Source: Hyphococcus sp. (GTDB taxonomy: Bacteria > Pseudomonadota > Alphaproteobacteria > Caulobacterales > Parvularculaceae). From it: 64,000 nucleotides of DNA. The position numbers and the translations under genes are program-made. This document shows positions 50,621-60,230 of the stretch, one piece after another (position 1 is the first letter of the stretch; each line of letters starts with the position of its first letter). Below the pieces are notes generated by a model. It had not been told where the DNA came from. It made no database searches and saw only the letters and a list, made by a program, of their open reading frames with translations. The stretch covers positions 186,001-250,000 of the forward strand of contig JANQON010000005.1 of NCBI GenBank assembly GCA_028289605.1. Reading direction: 5' to 3'.

Positions 50621-51565
50621 GTGCGACAACACGTGTCTGCAGCACTCGGTCCGCTTCATCCGCACAGCGCACGCCCAGCGGCCAATTCCGAACGCCATCG
50701 CGCCATGCTGGCGATCGCCAGGCGGCATATGGGTTTTGTCGCTTGGCCGACGGTGACGGCGACGGCCGTTGCGCTTCTGATCGTCATTGCATCCTCGGCG
50801 GCGGCAGTTTCTGGTCTTTGGCCCTATTGGGCGGCGATGCTGCTGAACAGCTATATGTTTCTCATTCTGTTTATGGGCGTGCACGAAGCGCTTCATGATG
50901 CGATATGCGGCGACGACCGGTCATGGAAGTGGATGAACGATGGAGTCGGTTGGGTCTGCGGTGTTGTCACGCTGATCCCCTATCGCGGATACGACCGCAC
51001 GCATATGGTTCACCATCGGTATACGAACGATCCGGAAAAAGATCCGGACTACTGGTGCAAAGCGAATGGGCTGCCTGAGGCAATCTTAAAGGCGCTGACG
51101 CTGAAGTTCTATTACATTAAGACGGTCTTCCGTTTGCGGCTCGACAAGCAGCCGGGAGGCGGTCGCCGCGCCTGGATTTCAAACGCCCACGATCTTGTGC
51201 CGGTCGCCATTATCATCGCCGGCTTCTGGGGCGGCTGGGCCTATGAAGTTTTCATGATCTGGCTCGCGCCGGCGATTTTGAACATCGTCTATATTTCGAT
51301 CTTTTTTAACTGGCTGCCGCATCGGCCCCATACCGTCCAGCAACGTTATCGGGACTCTGCGGTATTCCTGCTGCCGCGACCTGTCCACTGGCTCGCCACG
51401 CGGGCGGACATGTTCCAAACGTATCATCTGATGCATCACCTGTTCCCGCGGATGCCGTTTTACCGGCTTGAACAGGCGTTTCACGAGATGCGCCCGCTGC
51501 TGGAAGCGGAAGGGGCGCCGATCCGCGATTTTCAAAATCGCCGCGCCGCGGACGGCGACGCTTGA
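50621..51565 (+). CDS. Membrane desaturase/hydroxylase superfamily
   Basis: His boxes HEALH, HMVHH, HLMHH; start could be 50705. Confidence 0.85.
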   Translation: MRQHVSAALGPLHPHSARPAANSERHRAMLAIARRHMGFVAWPTVTATAVALLIVIASSAAAVSGLWPYWAAMLLNSYMFLILFMGVHEALHDAICGDDRSWKWMNDGVGWVCGVVTLIPYRGYDRTHMVHHRYTNDPEKDPDYWCKANGLPEAILKALTLKFYYIKTVFRLRLDKQPGGGRRAWISNAHDLVPVAIIIAGFWGGWAYEVFMIWLAPAILNIVYISIFFNWLPHRPHTVQQRYRDSAVFLLPRPVHWLATRADMFQTYHLMHHLFPRMPFYRLEQAFHEMRPLLEAEGAPIRDFQNRRAADGDA

Positions 51566-51698
51566 GCGCCCGAGAAGAGGCCGGGCGCCGTCGGATGCGG
51601 CGACCCGGGCCATATTGCCACAGCAGTCTTGAATCAGAGGCCGCGCCGCATATCTCGCCGGTAAGGCGTTGCTATAGAGACAACAAGGAAGCCCGCCC

Positions 51699-52406
51699 AT
51701 GCCGCATCAAGGAACAACCGACCCGCTCGCCGGCCATCGCCGACCGGATGGCTTTCGCAGCCGCTTGGCGTTTGCGTTCACCAAGGCCCTGCGGTTCGTA
51801 GCGGACTCCTTTTTCGCCAAGCGCTACGGTCACCGCGCCATCGTGCTTGAAACGGTCGCCGGCGTGCCGGGCATGGTGGGCGGCATGCTGCAGCATTTCC
51901 GGTCCTTACGCCGCATGAAGGACGATGAAGGCTGGATAAAGATCTTGCTGGACGAAGCGGAAAACGAACGCATGCATCTCATGACCTTTATTGAGATCGC
52001 CCAGCCCAACTGGTTCGAACGCATGATCGTTCTCTTCGCCCAGGGCGCGTTTTTCTTCGGCTACGGCTTTATCTATCTGATTTCGCCGATCACCGCCCAC
52101 CGCATTGTCGGCTATTTCGAAGAAGAAGCGGTCTACAGCTACACGCAGTATCTCAAGCAGATTGATGAAGGCGTAGTGGAAAACACGCCGGCGCCGAAAA
52201 TTGCAATCGACTATTGGGATCTCGGGCCCGACGCGCGCTTGCGCGATGTCGTCATCGCGGTGCGCGCCGATGAGGCCGGGCACCGTGACGTCAATCACGC
52301 CCTCGCCGACGCCTATCTGGAGCCTGATCGCGATGCGGCGCGCCGCGACGTGATCCGCGCGCTCGACGCCAGCCCCGCGCTCGCGCCGGCGCGCGAGACT
52401 GCGTAA
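51699..52406 (+). CDS. aox: Alternative oxidase (cyanide-insensitive diiron ubiquinol oxidase)
   Basis: [51 protein letters not shown]. Confidence 0.95.
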   Translation: MPHQGTTDPLAGHRRPDGFRSRLAFAFTKALRFVADSFFAKRYGHRAIVLETVAGVPGMVGGMLQHFRSLRRMKDDEGWIKILLDEAENERMHLMTFIEIAQPNWFERMIVLFAQGAFFFGYGFIYLISPITAHRIVGYFEEEAVYSYTQYLKQIDEGVVENTPAPKIAIDYWDLGPDARLRDVVIAVRADEAGHRDVNHALADAYLEPDRDAARRDVIRALDASPALAPARETA

Positions 52407-52408
52407 CG

Positions 52409-53536
52409 CTACGCCTCAACCAACGGCGCTGCGCGCGCATTGTCTGCGTTCCCGGTTGAAGGATCGGCCGGGCGTTCCCAGGCGGCGCGATAGGCCCGCG
52501 GCGTTGACCCGGTCGCTTCCTTGAAGGCCCGGTTAAAGGGGCCGATTGACCCGAAACCGCAATCAAGGCCGACGGCGAGAATCGACTGATCCTTCAACGC
52601 CGGATCAGCCAGCATCTCCTTCGCCTTCTCGACGCGGTAGTGATTGACGAGACGATTGAAGTTGGGAAAGCCCATGGCGCCGGCGACGCATCGCGAGACC
52701 TTGTAGTCGGCTTCCCCGAGCATAGCGGCAATGTCGCCGACTTTGAGATTCGCCGTTGTGAAAATTTCCGGCTTGCGCACCAGTGCGTCGACCTTGTGCG
52801 CAAGCGCCGCCATCTCCGGGTCCGCGGGCGCGGCGGGTTTTTTCGTCCTTCCGTTTCGAACAGCCTCTGCGATAGGGAAGGCAAGCCGGAAACGCACGGC
52901 CAGCGCCGCCAGCGCCATGGCGGAAAAAGCGCATGTCGCCTGAACCGCGTCTTTCAACTGAGCGGCGAGCGTTCCTTCCGCCGACTGGGTGACCCACAGA
53001 ACCGCGACAGCGACCATTGTCGCATAGCCGGCCATGAAGATCTGGCGAAAGCGGCGCTCGCGGGCGGGCAGTTTTGAAGAATAGCCGCGCACGGCTTCGA
53101 CAAAAGAGAGGACGAGCACGGTGGAACTTGCAAGGCTTTGCAGATTTTCCGCGATGCGCCAGGCCGGCCCTGCATTTGCGGCCGGGTCGGCGCCGGCGGC
53201 GGCGAGCGCCTGCGCCGCGGCTTCCGGGGCCACAATAACGCCGACGATCGCCAGCGGCCAGATTTCGTAATCCGGCTTCGCCTGAAAAAGCGCCCGGGCG
53301 AAGAGCCACGCCCAGCCGCATCCGGCGAACCCGCCGAGTTTGACGAGGCCGGCCGCGGGGCCCAGGCTGTCGCCATAGGTATTGTAAAGCGCGGCGCAGA
53401 ACATCGATCCTGCGAACAGGGCGAAATAGACCGACAGGGCGTTGCGCGGCGCGCGGCTGAAAATCAGCCAGATGCAGGAAACCGCCAATGCCGCGGTCAG
53501 CGCTCGGGTGATCCAGAGAAATTCAACATCTACCAT
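52409..53536 (-). CDS. AraC-family regulator with N-terminal multi-TM domain
   Basis: N-terminal hydrophobic helices; SILAVGLDCGFGSIGPFNRAFKEATGSTPRAYR. Confidence 0.88.
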   Translation of the reverse strand: MVDVEFLWITRALTAALAVSCIWLIFSRAPRNALSVYFALFAGSMFCAALYNTYGDSLGPAAGLVKLGGFAGCGWAWLFARALFQAKPDYEIWPLAIVGVIVAPEAAAQALAAAGADPAANAGPAWRIAENLQSLASSTVLVLSFVEAVRGYSSKLPARERRFRQIFMAGYATMVAVAVLWVTQSAEGTLAAQLKDAVQATCAFSAMALAALAVRFRLAFPIAEAVRNGRTKKPAAPADPEMAALAHKVDALVRKPEIFTTANLKVGDIAAMLGEADYKVSRCVAGAMGFPNFNRLVNHYRVEKAKEMLADPALKDQSILAVGLDCGFGSIGPFNRAFKEATGSTPRAYRAAWERPADPSTGNADNARAAPLVEA

Positions 53537-53738
53537 AAGCCTTCGTCGCCCCGACGCGCAGCGCCGTCTCCGGTTTGCGCGTGCTTTCGAAATTCGCGGA
53601 AAAATCCCGCGTCACCTTAGAAAATAATCGCCGATTTCCAAAACGGCGAGATCACCCGTCGCATCAGCCCTACTCCCCGTCCGAAATCGCCGGTTCCCGC
53701 GTTGGGGACGGGTCGTCATTTTCAAGGAGTAAGGAAAA

Positions 53739-54563
53739 ATGTCGGAAGCCGCCATCGCTGAGACGCCGCACCGCCAAGCCTCAGGCGAGACCATGCTGAG
53801 ACGGGCCGGCCTCATCTGGTTTTTGACCGCCGCCGCGGGCCAGGCGGCCTTCATTTATTTTATTGTCGTCTATTACGGCGGGCGCACCCTCGCGGGCGAT
53901 TTCGCCGGCTGGAACGACAAGCCGATTATCACCGGCCATGTCCCCGGCGATCGGATGGGCAATGTGATGTTCGCGCTACACGTATTGCCGGCCGCGATCA
54001 TCACCCTTGGCGGGCTGTTGCAGCTCATTCCCCAAATTCGCAACCGCTGGCCCGCCTGGCATCGCTGGAACGGCAGGCTGTTCTTGTTCATCGCCTACGG
54101 CATGGCCTGCACCGGGCTCATCCTGACCTGGGGACGCGGCACCTATCTCTCGGTGATTTCCGGCATCGCCATTTCACTCGACGGCGTCTTGATCCTGATC
54201 TTCGGGGCGCTTGCCTGGCGCCTGGCGGTGAAGGGGGACTTCGACGCCCATCGGCGCTGGGCGATGCGGACGTTTATGGTTGTGAACGGCGTCTGGTTTT
54301 TCCGGGTCGGCATCATGGCGTGGCTGATTTTGAACCAGGGACCGGTCGGCATGACGGAAAATCTTGACGGTCCTGCGGACATTGCGCTCGCCTTCGGGTG
54401 CTATCTCATCCCGCTCGCGGTGCTGGAACTCTATTTCGCCGCGCAGCGCAGCGAGACGCCCGGGCCGAAATACGCTGTCGCGGCGCTTGTGTTCGTCATG
54501 ACCGGCGTGATGAGCGTCGGCATTTTCGGCACGGTGGCGTTAATGTGGGGGCCTTTCCTGTAA
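53739..54563 (+). CDS. DUF2306 membrane protein
   Basis: ALHVLPAAIITLGGLLQLIPQIRNRWPAWHRWNGRLFLFI..HRRWAMRTF. Confidence 0.82.
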   Translation: MSEAAIAETPHRQASGETMLRRAGLIWFLTAAAGQAAFIYFIVVYYGGRTLAGDFAGWNDKPIITGHVPGDRMGNVMFALHVLPAAIITLGGLLQLIPQIRNRWPAWHRWNGRLFLFIAYGMACTGLILTWGRGTYLSVISGIAISLDGVLILIFGALAWRLAVKGDFDAHRRWAMRTFMVVNGVWFFRVGIMAWLILNQGPVGMTENLDGPADIALAFGCYLIPLAVLELYFAAQRSETPGPKYAVAALVFVMTGVMSVGIFGTVALMWGPFL

Positions 54564-54576
54564 GGGGTAAGAAAAG

Positions 54577-55251
54577 ATGCAGATTCTCACGGTCGCCCAT
54601 GTGGCGACGGGCGCGTTCGCGGTGGCCGCCGGCGCGCTCGCGCTCAGCGCGCGCAAGGGCGGCGGCGTTCACATCGGCGCCGGGCGCGGGTTCGCCGGCC
54701 TGATGGCGGTTTCGTCCGGCCTCGGCGCCTGGCTCGGCCTCGTCAACGCCGAGACGCTCTACATCACGTTTCATGCGGGCGTGCTCGCCTGTTGTCTCAT
54801 CGCGAGCGGATGGCTGGCGGCGCGCGCGGCGCAAGGGCCGGCGGTCGCTGTCGTCGGTGTCGTCAATCTTGCGAACCTGGCGGCGCTGATCGTCCTCGGA
54901 TCGATCGCTAATTCCACCGTAGACGGATCATATTTGGGGTTTGCGGCCGAGAATTATTTCTTCCTCGCCGGCATGGCGGGACTGGCGGCGGCAGGCGATG
55001 CAACCCTGCCGTTTCGCAGAACCTTATCGGAACGCCATCGCATCGCGCGGCATTTGTGGCGCATGTGTTTCGGCTTTTTCATCGCCGCGGGCTCGGCGTT
55101 CACCGGCCCGGGCGCGCAGGCCTTTCCCGAGGCGCTGCGGCAGTCCGGATTACTGTCGCTGCCGGAATTGCTGATTATTGCCGCGATGCTGTTTTGGTTG
55201 GTGCGGGTGTTGGTGTTTCGGAGGCGGGCGGTTGGGGATAGCAGGGGCTAA
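54577..55251 (+). CDS. Membrane protein of unknown function
   Basis: Seven hydrophobic segments; 13 nt after the DUF2306 gene. Confidence 0.7.
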   Translation: MQILTVAHVATGAFAVAAGALALSARKGGGVHIGAGRGFAGLMAVSSGLGAWLGLVNAETLYITFHAGVLACCLIASGWLAARAAQGPAVAVVGVVNLANLAALIVLGSIANSTVDGSYLGFAAENYFFLAGMAGLAAAGDATLPFRRTLSERHRIARHLWRMCFGFFIAAGSAFTGPGAQAFPEALRQSGLLSLPELLIIAAMLFWLVRVLVFRRRAVGDSRG

Positions 55252-55269
55252 GAAAAGACCATGGTCACA

Positions 55270-55394
55270 CGTCATCCCGTGCGCACTGCAGCGTGAAACG
55301 CTGCCGTGCTGACACGGGACCTTTGTGTCTTTGATGCAAAAGATCCCGTGTCTGCAACGCAGCACAAATGTGCCGCGCCGCGCACGGGATGACG
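55270..55394. repeat. Family-2 intergenic palindrome, copy A
   Basis: cgtcatcccgtgcgc...agcgtgaaacgct...gcgcacgggatgacg. Confidence 0.85.
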
Positions 55395-55407
55395 GCGTTG
55401 AAAGAAC

Positions 55408-56328
55408 TTAACCCTCGACCTCTTCCACCTCGCGCGGAGCGCGGGCTTCCTTGTCCATGCGCTTCATGGCTTTTTGCAGTTTTTCAAAAGCGCGCACTTC
55501 GATCTGGCGGACCCGTTCGCGGGAGACGCCGTAGACCTGGCTCAGTTCTTCGAGCGTAGACGGATTATCTTTCAACCGCCGCTCGGTGAGGATATGCTGC
55601 TCGCGCTCGTTGAGCGTGGCCAGCGCCTCTTCAAGGAGGCCCATACGCATGTCGTATTCGTCGTCCTTGGCGAGCTTGGCTTCAGGGTTCACCGCATTGT
55701 CGTCAACCAGCCAGTCCTGCCATTCCCCGCCGCCTTCTGCGTCTTTCGACATCGGCGCGTTGAGAGAGGCCTCCCCGCCGGACATGCGGCGGTTCATCTG
55801 AATGACGTCGTCATGGGTGACGCCGAGCTTGGTGGCGATATGCTCGACCTGATCCGGCAACAGATCGCCGTCGTCCACGGCGTCGATCTGGCCTTTGATC
55901 TTGCGCAGGTTGAAGAACAATTTCTTCTGCGCCGCGGTGGTGCCGATTTTCACAAGGCTCCATGAGCGCAGGATGTATTCCTGGATCGACGCGCGGATCC
56001 ACCACATGGCGTAGGTGGCGAGGCGAAAGCCTTTTTCCGGATCGAAGCGTTTCACCGCCTGCATCAGGCCGACATTGCCTTCGGAGATGACCTCGCCGAT
56101 GGGCAGGCCGTAGCCGCGATAGCCCATGGCGATTTTCGCCACCAGGCGCAAATGCGAGGTGATGAGCTGCTGCGCTGCGTCCGGATCCTCATGCTCGGCG
56201 AAACGTTTCGCCAGCATGTATTCCTCGTCTTTTTCCAGCATCGGAAACTTGCGGATTTCAGCCAGGTACCGCGAAAGCGAGCCTTCCGGGGTGAGCGCTG
56301 TTCCGGTGGTTGTCAGTGCGTTCGCCAT
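55408..56328 (-). CDS. rpoH: RNA polymerase sigma-32 factor
   Basis: LVAKIAMGYRGYGLPIGEVISEGNVGLMQAVKRFDPEKGFRLATYAMWWIRASIQEYIL. Confidence 0.95.
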   Translation of the reverse strand: MANALTTTGTALTPEGSLSRYLAEIRKFPMLEKDEEYMLAKRFAEHEDPDAAQQLITSHLRLVAKIAMGYRGYGLPIGEVISEGNVGLMQAVKRFDPEKGFRLATYAMWWIRASIQEYILRSWSLVKIGTTAAQKKLFFNLRKIKGQIDAVDDGDLLPDQVEHIATKLGVTHDDVIQMNRRMSGGEASLNAPMSKDAEGGGEWQDWLVDDNAVNPEAKLAKDDEYDMRMGLLEEALATLNEREQHILTERRLKDNPSTLEELSQVYGVSRERVRQIEVRAFEKLQKAMKRMDKEARAPREVEEVEG

Positions 56329-56635
56329 AGCCTTTTCTTTCTCTCCTCAATCGACCCGAACCCCGGGGAACCCGGCGGACAGGGCCTTGCCCGCCCCATT
56401 TGGCGCGGGCGTTCAACAAAGGCGGGTCCAATAATGTGAAGTCCCCTAGAATACGCTCTTTGCGGCGCTTTGGATGGTATATGGGGACGACAAGGCCAAA
56501 ACCCAAGGAAAAACCCGCCAAACGGCTTAACTACTGGGTATTTTCGCCGAAATTGCGGCGATTTCCGAGTCAAATCACCCTCGCACGAGTGCAATTCGAC
56601 GTGATTGGCGCGGGCGGCGCGCTGACGCACGGCGG

Positions 56636-57712
56636 TCAAAGCGCGCTGAGGACCCCGATCAGGTTTTGAAAGTCATCCGGCGCCTGGCGTTCAAAGCGCA
56701 ACGACTCTCCGGAAATGGGGTGAACGAACCCCAGGATCTTGGCGTGCAACGCCTGCCGCTTGAACGTGCGGATGGTCGCGATGGCCTGGTCGGCGTCGTC
56801 GTCGCCGGGTCTCAGGCCGGCGAGCCCGGGTCCGCGCCCGTAAACCGCATCCCCGATCAGCGGGTGGCCGATCGAGGCGAGGTGCACCCGGATCTGATGC
56901 GTACGTCCGGTTTCGAGACGACATTCGATCAGCGAGGCGAGGGCGTCGCCGGCGAGCTTGGCGCGGCCGCGTCCGAAGCTTTCTATCACCTTGTAGTGGG
57001 TGACCGCATGCTTGGCGTCGCTGCGCGAGTCCTCGTCGTCATCTCTTCGCGTACGGCCAGCCACGGTCATTTTCTTGCGGTCGCCGCCGGCGCGGATAAG
57101 GGGCGCATCGATTGTTCCAAGGCCGGGACGGGGCGCGCCCAGCGCCACGGCTTCGTAAAGCCGTTCGATGTCGTGTTCGGCGAAAAGCTTGGATAATCCC
57201 TGATGAGCGGCGTCGTTTTTGGCGACGACGAGAAGGCCCGACGTGTCCTTGTCGATGCGGTGGACGATGCCCGGCCGCGCGACGCCGCCGACGCCCGAAA
57301 GGCTGTCGCCGCAGTGATGGATGAGCGCGTTGACGAGCGTGCCCGTCCAATTGCCGGCGGCCGGATGTACGACCATGCCCGCCGGCTTGTTGACGACAAT
57401 CAGATCCGCGTCCTCATGGACGACGTCGAGGGGGATCGCCTCGCCCGTCGGCGCCGGGTCGGCGAGAGCGGGCTCAGTCAGGACGATCTCCTCGCCCTCG
57501 CGCAGTTTCCAGGAGGGATCGGTAAAGACGTCCGCGCCTTTGGCGAGGGCGCCGTCCTCGATCAGCGCCTTGATCCGTGTACGGGTGAGGCCTTCGATCC
57601 GTTCCGACAACCATTTATCAAGCCTTGCGCCGGCATCATCGGGCCCAATGGAAAAAGCGTGGCGCGTTTCGCCCCTTGCGTCGGGCTTGAGAGAAGGATC
57701 GTTGCGGGTCAT
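56636..57712 (-). CDS. RluA/RluD family pseudouridine synthase
   Basis: GIVHRIDKDTSGLLVVAKND, ECRLETGRTHQIRVHLASIGHPLIGD. Confidence 0.93.
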   Translation of the reverse strand: MTRNDPSLKPDARGETRHAFSIGPDDAGARLDKWLSERIEGLTRTRIKALIEDGALAKGADVFTDPSWKLREGEEIVLTEPALADPAPTGEAIPLDVVHEDADLIVVNKPAGMVVHPAAGNWTGTLVNALIHHCGDSLSGVGGVARPGIVHRIDKDTSGLLVVAKNDAAHQGLSKLFAEHDIERLYEAVALGAPRPGLGTIDAPLIRAGGDRKKMTVAGRTRRDDDEDSRSDAKHAVTHYKVIESFGRGRAKLAGDALASLIECRLETGRTHQIRVHLASIGHPLIGDAVYGRGPGLAGLRPGDDDADQAIATIRTFKRQALHAKILGFVHPISGESLRFERQAPDDFQNLIGVLSAL

Positions 57713-57800
57713 AAGCGGGAAAAGCGCGTAGGCGCACGCGCGCGGTAAGTCAAACGGACCGCCGCTCTAGAGGCTCCCCCCCTTGCGTTTTTGGAGATGC

Positions 57801-58295
57801 ATGTCGATGAAGCCGGAAACAAACAAAACCGAACGCCCGGGCGACGGCCCTGCTGATCCGCCGCCGCATCGCACGGCGGTCGATGATTTCGCCGCCTCGA
57901 TCGGCGTGCGCAATCTCATGATCATTATCGTGACCATGCCGCTTGTCTTTATTGTCGTGGTGATGGCGATCATTGCGGTGTTCGGCGGCGACGACGAAGA
58001 ACCGGCGCTCGCCGAAGCGCCGGCGCCGGTTGAGCGGGGCGGCGCGGTGCGGTCGTCTCCCGCGGACAATCTTGTCGAGCCTGCGCCGGGCGTCCCGGCA
58101 GTTAAACCGCTCAGAGCCTCGGTCCCGAGCGGCGTCGCCCTGCCGGCGGGCGCGGAAGCCGGCGCCATTGCGTTGGACGGCGATCGGCTCGCGATCCGCA
58201 TCGACGGGCCCGACGGCGTTACCGTGGTTATCTACGATGTGACCACCGGCGAGCGCGTACAGACGATTTCGGTGTCGGCGGGGGACGGCAATTGA
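57801..58295 (+). CDS. Single-TM protein of unknown function
   Basis: NLMIIIVTMPLVFIVVVMAIIAVFGGDDEE; C-terminal beta-rich domain. Confidence 0.7.
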   Translation: MSMKPETNKTERPGDGPADPPPHRTAVDDFAASIGVRNLMIIIVTMPLVFIVVVMAIIAVFGGDDEEPALAEAPAPVERGGAVRSSPADNLVEPAPGVPAVKPLRASVPSGVALPAGAEAGAIALDGDRLAIRIDGPDGVTVVIYDVTTGERVQTISVSAGDGN

Positions 58296-58315
58296 GGGCG
58301 GGTGTTGGGATTCTT

Positions 58316-58445
58316 CCGCTCATCCCGGCGAAGGCCGGGATCTCCTACGGCAATCTCCGGAGCGAGCTTGATGAGATCCCGGCCCGACCGCAAAGCGGTC
58401 TAACGATAGTCAGCGCGCCTTCGCGCGCGGGGCCGGGATGAGCGG
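58316..58445. repeat. Family-1 palindrome R9 with one inserted module
   Basis: Arm cccggcc|cgaccgcaaagcggtctaacgatagtcagcgcgccttcgcgcgcgg|ggccgggatgagcgg. Confidence 0.85.
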
Positions 58446-58453
58446 TGACTTAT

Positions 58454-59347
58454 TTAAAGCGCCTCAAAAACCCTAATCATCTCGCGCCGAAAATTGTCAT
58501 CCGGCGCCGGACCATCAAGCGCGCCCATATTTTCGATCATGTGATCAACCCGGCGCGTCGCCGGGATCGCGACGGTGAGCGCCGGATGGGAGATGATGAA
58601 CTTCAACAGGAACTGCGCCCAGTTGGCGGCGCCGATCTCCGCCGCCATATCGGGGAGGGGAAAGCGATTGACATAATCGATCAGGGCGCCTTCCCGGTAC
58701 GGACGATTGGCGATGACGGCGACGCCGCGCTCGGCGGCGAGGGGCAAGAGGCGCGCCTCCGCCTCGCGGTCGGCGATGTTGTAGGTGATCTGGATAAAGT
58801 CGATCGGATGATCCGCCATGATGCGGGCGATCGCGTCGTATCGCAGCCCTGAATAACTCGTGACGCCGACATAACGCAGCCGGCCCGCTTCTTTCATGGC
58901 GAACAGCGTTTCCAGATGGTCGCGCCAGCTCAACAGGTTGTGGACCTGCAACAAATCGAAATCGGGAACGCCCCAGCGGCGGGCGGTCTCGGCGATTTGC
59001 CCGGGGCCGTTGCCGCCGCCGCGGATCCAGACCTTGTCGGCGGAAAAGACGTCGCCTTTGCGCCCGAGACGCGCAAGCGCATCGCCGACGACCGCTTGTG
59101 AGGAACCGTACATGGGCGATGAATCAATCACGGCGCCGCCGCGGTCGAAGAAGGTGTTGAGGACTTCCGTGCGTTGAGCGCGTAAGGCTTCGTTGGAACC
59201 GACATCGAAGGTGCGCCAGGTGCCCATGCCGATCGCGGGGATCCGTTCCGCGGTCGACGGAATCGTTTTGAACAAAGGCGCGGCGAGAACGGGCCGCGCA
59301 ACCAGCGCCGCCGCGGCGGCGCCGAGAAAGGTGCGGCGCGCGATCAT
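58454..59347 (-). CDS. Aldo/keto reductase with Tat-like signal
   Basis: MIARRTFLGAAAAALVARPV; AIGMGTWRTFDVG, DSSPMYGSSQAVVGDAL. Confidence 0.88.
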   Translation of the reverse strand: MIARRTFLGAAAAALVARPVLAAPLFKTIPSTAERIPAIGMGTWRTFDVGSNEALRAQRTEVLNTFFDRGGAVIDSSPMYGSSQAVVGDALARLGRKGDVFSADKVWIRGGGNGPGQIAETARRWGVPDFDLLQVHNLLSWRDHLETLFAMKEAGRLRYVGVTSYSGLRYDAIARIMADHPIDFIQITYNIADREAEARLLPLAAERGVAVIANRPYREGALIDYVNRFPLPDMAAEIGAANWAQFLLKFIISHPALTVAIPATRRVDHMIENMGALDGPAPDDNFRREMIRVFEAL

Positions 59348-59565
59348 GGCGATGGGGACGGGGTCAACGTGAATGGCATGGGGTCGCGGCTGACGTCCAC
59401 GGCGCAACCGTCCAACCGTCCCAAGTCCGGGCCGCCGGCGCTCGCCATGCTCGTCGCCAACGCCAACACAGCTTTTGCGTTCTTCGTCAACGCGTCCTCC
59501 GCCTTGTCGCCCGCGAGGCTAGTGATGAATTCGGCGCGGGCGGAGGCGGCATGCGATGAACGCAC
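59344..59565 (-). pseudogene. Possible 3' gene remnant (or short GTG-start ORF) coupled to aldo/keto reductase
   Basis: Reading frame RAEFITSLAGDKAEDALTKNAKAVLALATSMASAGGPDLGRLDGCAVDVSRDPMPF ends in ATGA overlap with next gene; frame runs upstream into a family-2 repeat; 5' boundary approximate. Confidence 0.35.
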
Positions 59566-59620
59566 CTGTTTTTGCGGTGAAGCGTTGGGGCTGCCTCTTC
59601 GCCCGTTGATGTTGAGGCGT

Positions 59621-59746
59621 CCGTCATCCCGGGCGCAATGCAGCGTGAAACGCTGCTTTGCAGACCCGGGACCGCTTCCACCTTGCTGTGAGGTCCCGTG
59701 TCTGCGCCGCATCATCAAAGATGCTGCGTCGCGCACGGGATGACGG
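59621..59746. repeat. Family-2 intergenic palindrome, copy B
   Basis: ccgtcatcccgggcgcaatgcagcgtgaaacgct...gcgcacgggatgacgg. Confidence 0.85.
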
Positions 59747-59844
59747 ACACGCGGATAGTTTTCATGAAATCGCGGGCTTGCCGAATGAGATCCCGACCCG
59801 ACCGCAAAGCGGTGAAATTATCGCAGGCCACCCCCGCTCATTCC

Positions 59845-60016
59845 CGCGCCCGCGCGCGAATGCGCGCTTACCGTCATTTGACCGCTTCGCGCCCGCGCGC
59901 GAATGCGCGCTTACTGTCATTTGACCGCTTCGCGCCCGCGCGCGAATGCGCGCTTACTGTCATTTGACCGCTTCGCGCCCGCGCGCGAATGCGCGCTTGC
60001 TGTCATTTGACCGCTC
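59845..60016. repeat. Tandem repeat, 4 x 43 bp, inside a family-1 element (R10)
   Basis: cgcgcccgcgcgcgaatgcgcgcttactgtcatttgaccgctt starts at 59845, 59888, 59931, 59974. Confidence 0.95.
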
Positions 60017-60230
60017 CGCGGTCGGGCGGGAATCCATTTTTGGAATGAGCGGATTTATCTACGTCGCCAAATCCCCCTATGCATGGGAATGAGCGGATGA
60101 ATTTTGGGGCCGCTGACGCATAGTGCGTTTTCATCCGACCCCATTTCCGCCCCCACCTCCGCCCCCACCTCCGCCATTGACACGCTGCCAATTCCACTTT
60201 ATATTTTAAAGCACATTACAGGAGAAAGTT

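Noticed and set aside
59845-60016. Regular 43-bp repeats could be read as a CRISPR array
   Set aside because: Units are contiguous with no unique spacers, are nearly identical end to end and embedded in a known dispersed palindrome; no cas genes are visible.
60140-60175. ccgcccccacct short direct repeat as a minisatellite
   Set aside because: Only about two 12-bp units; too short to distinguish from chance low-complexity sequence.
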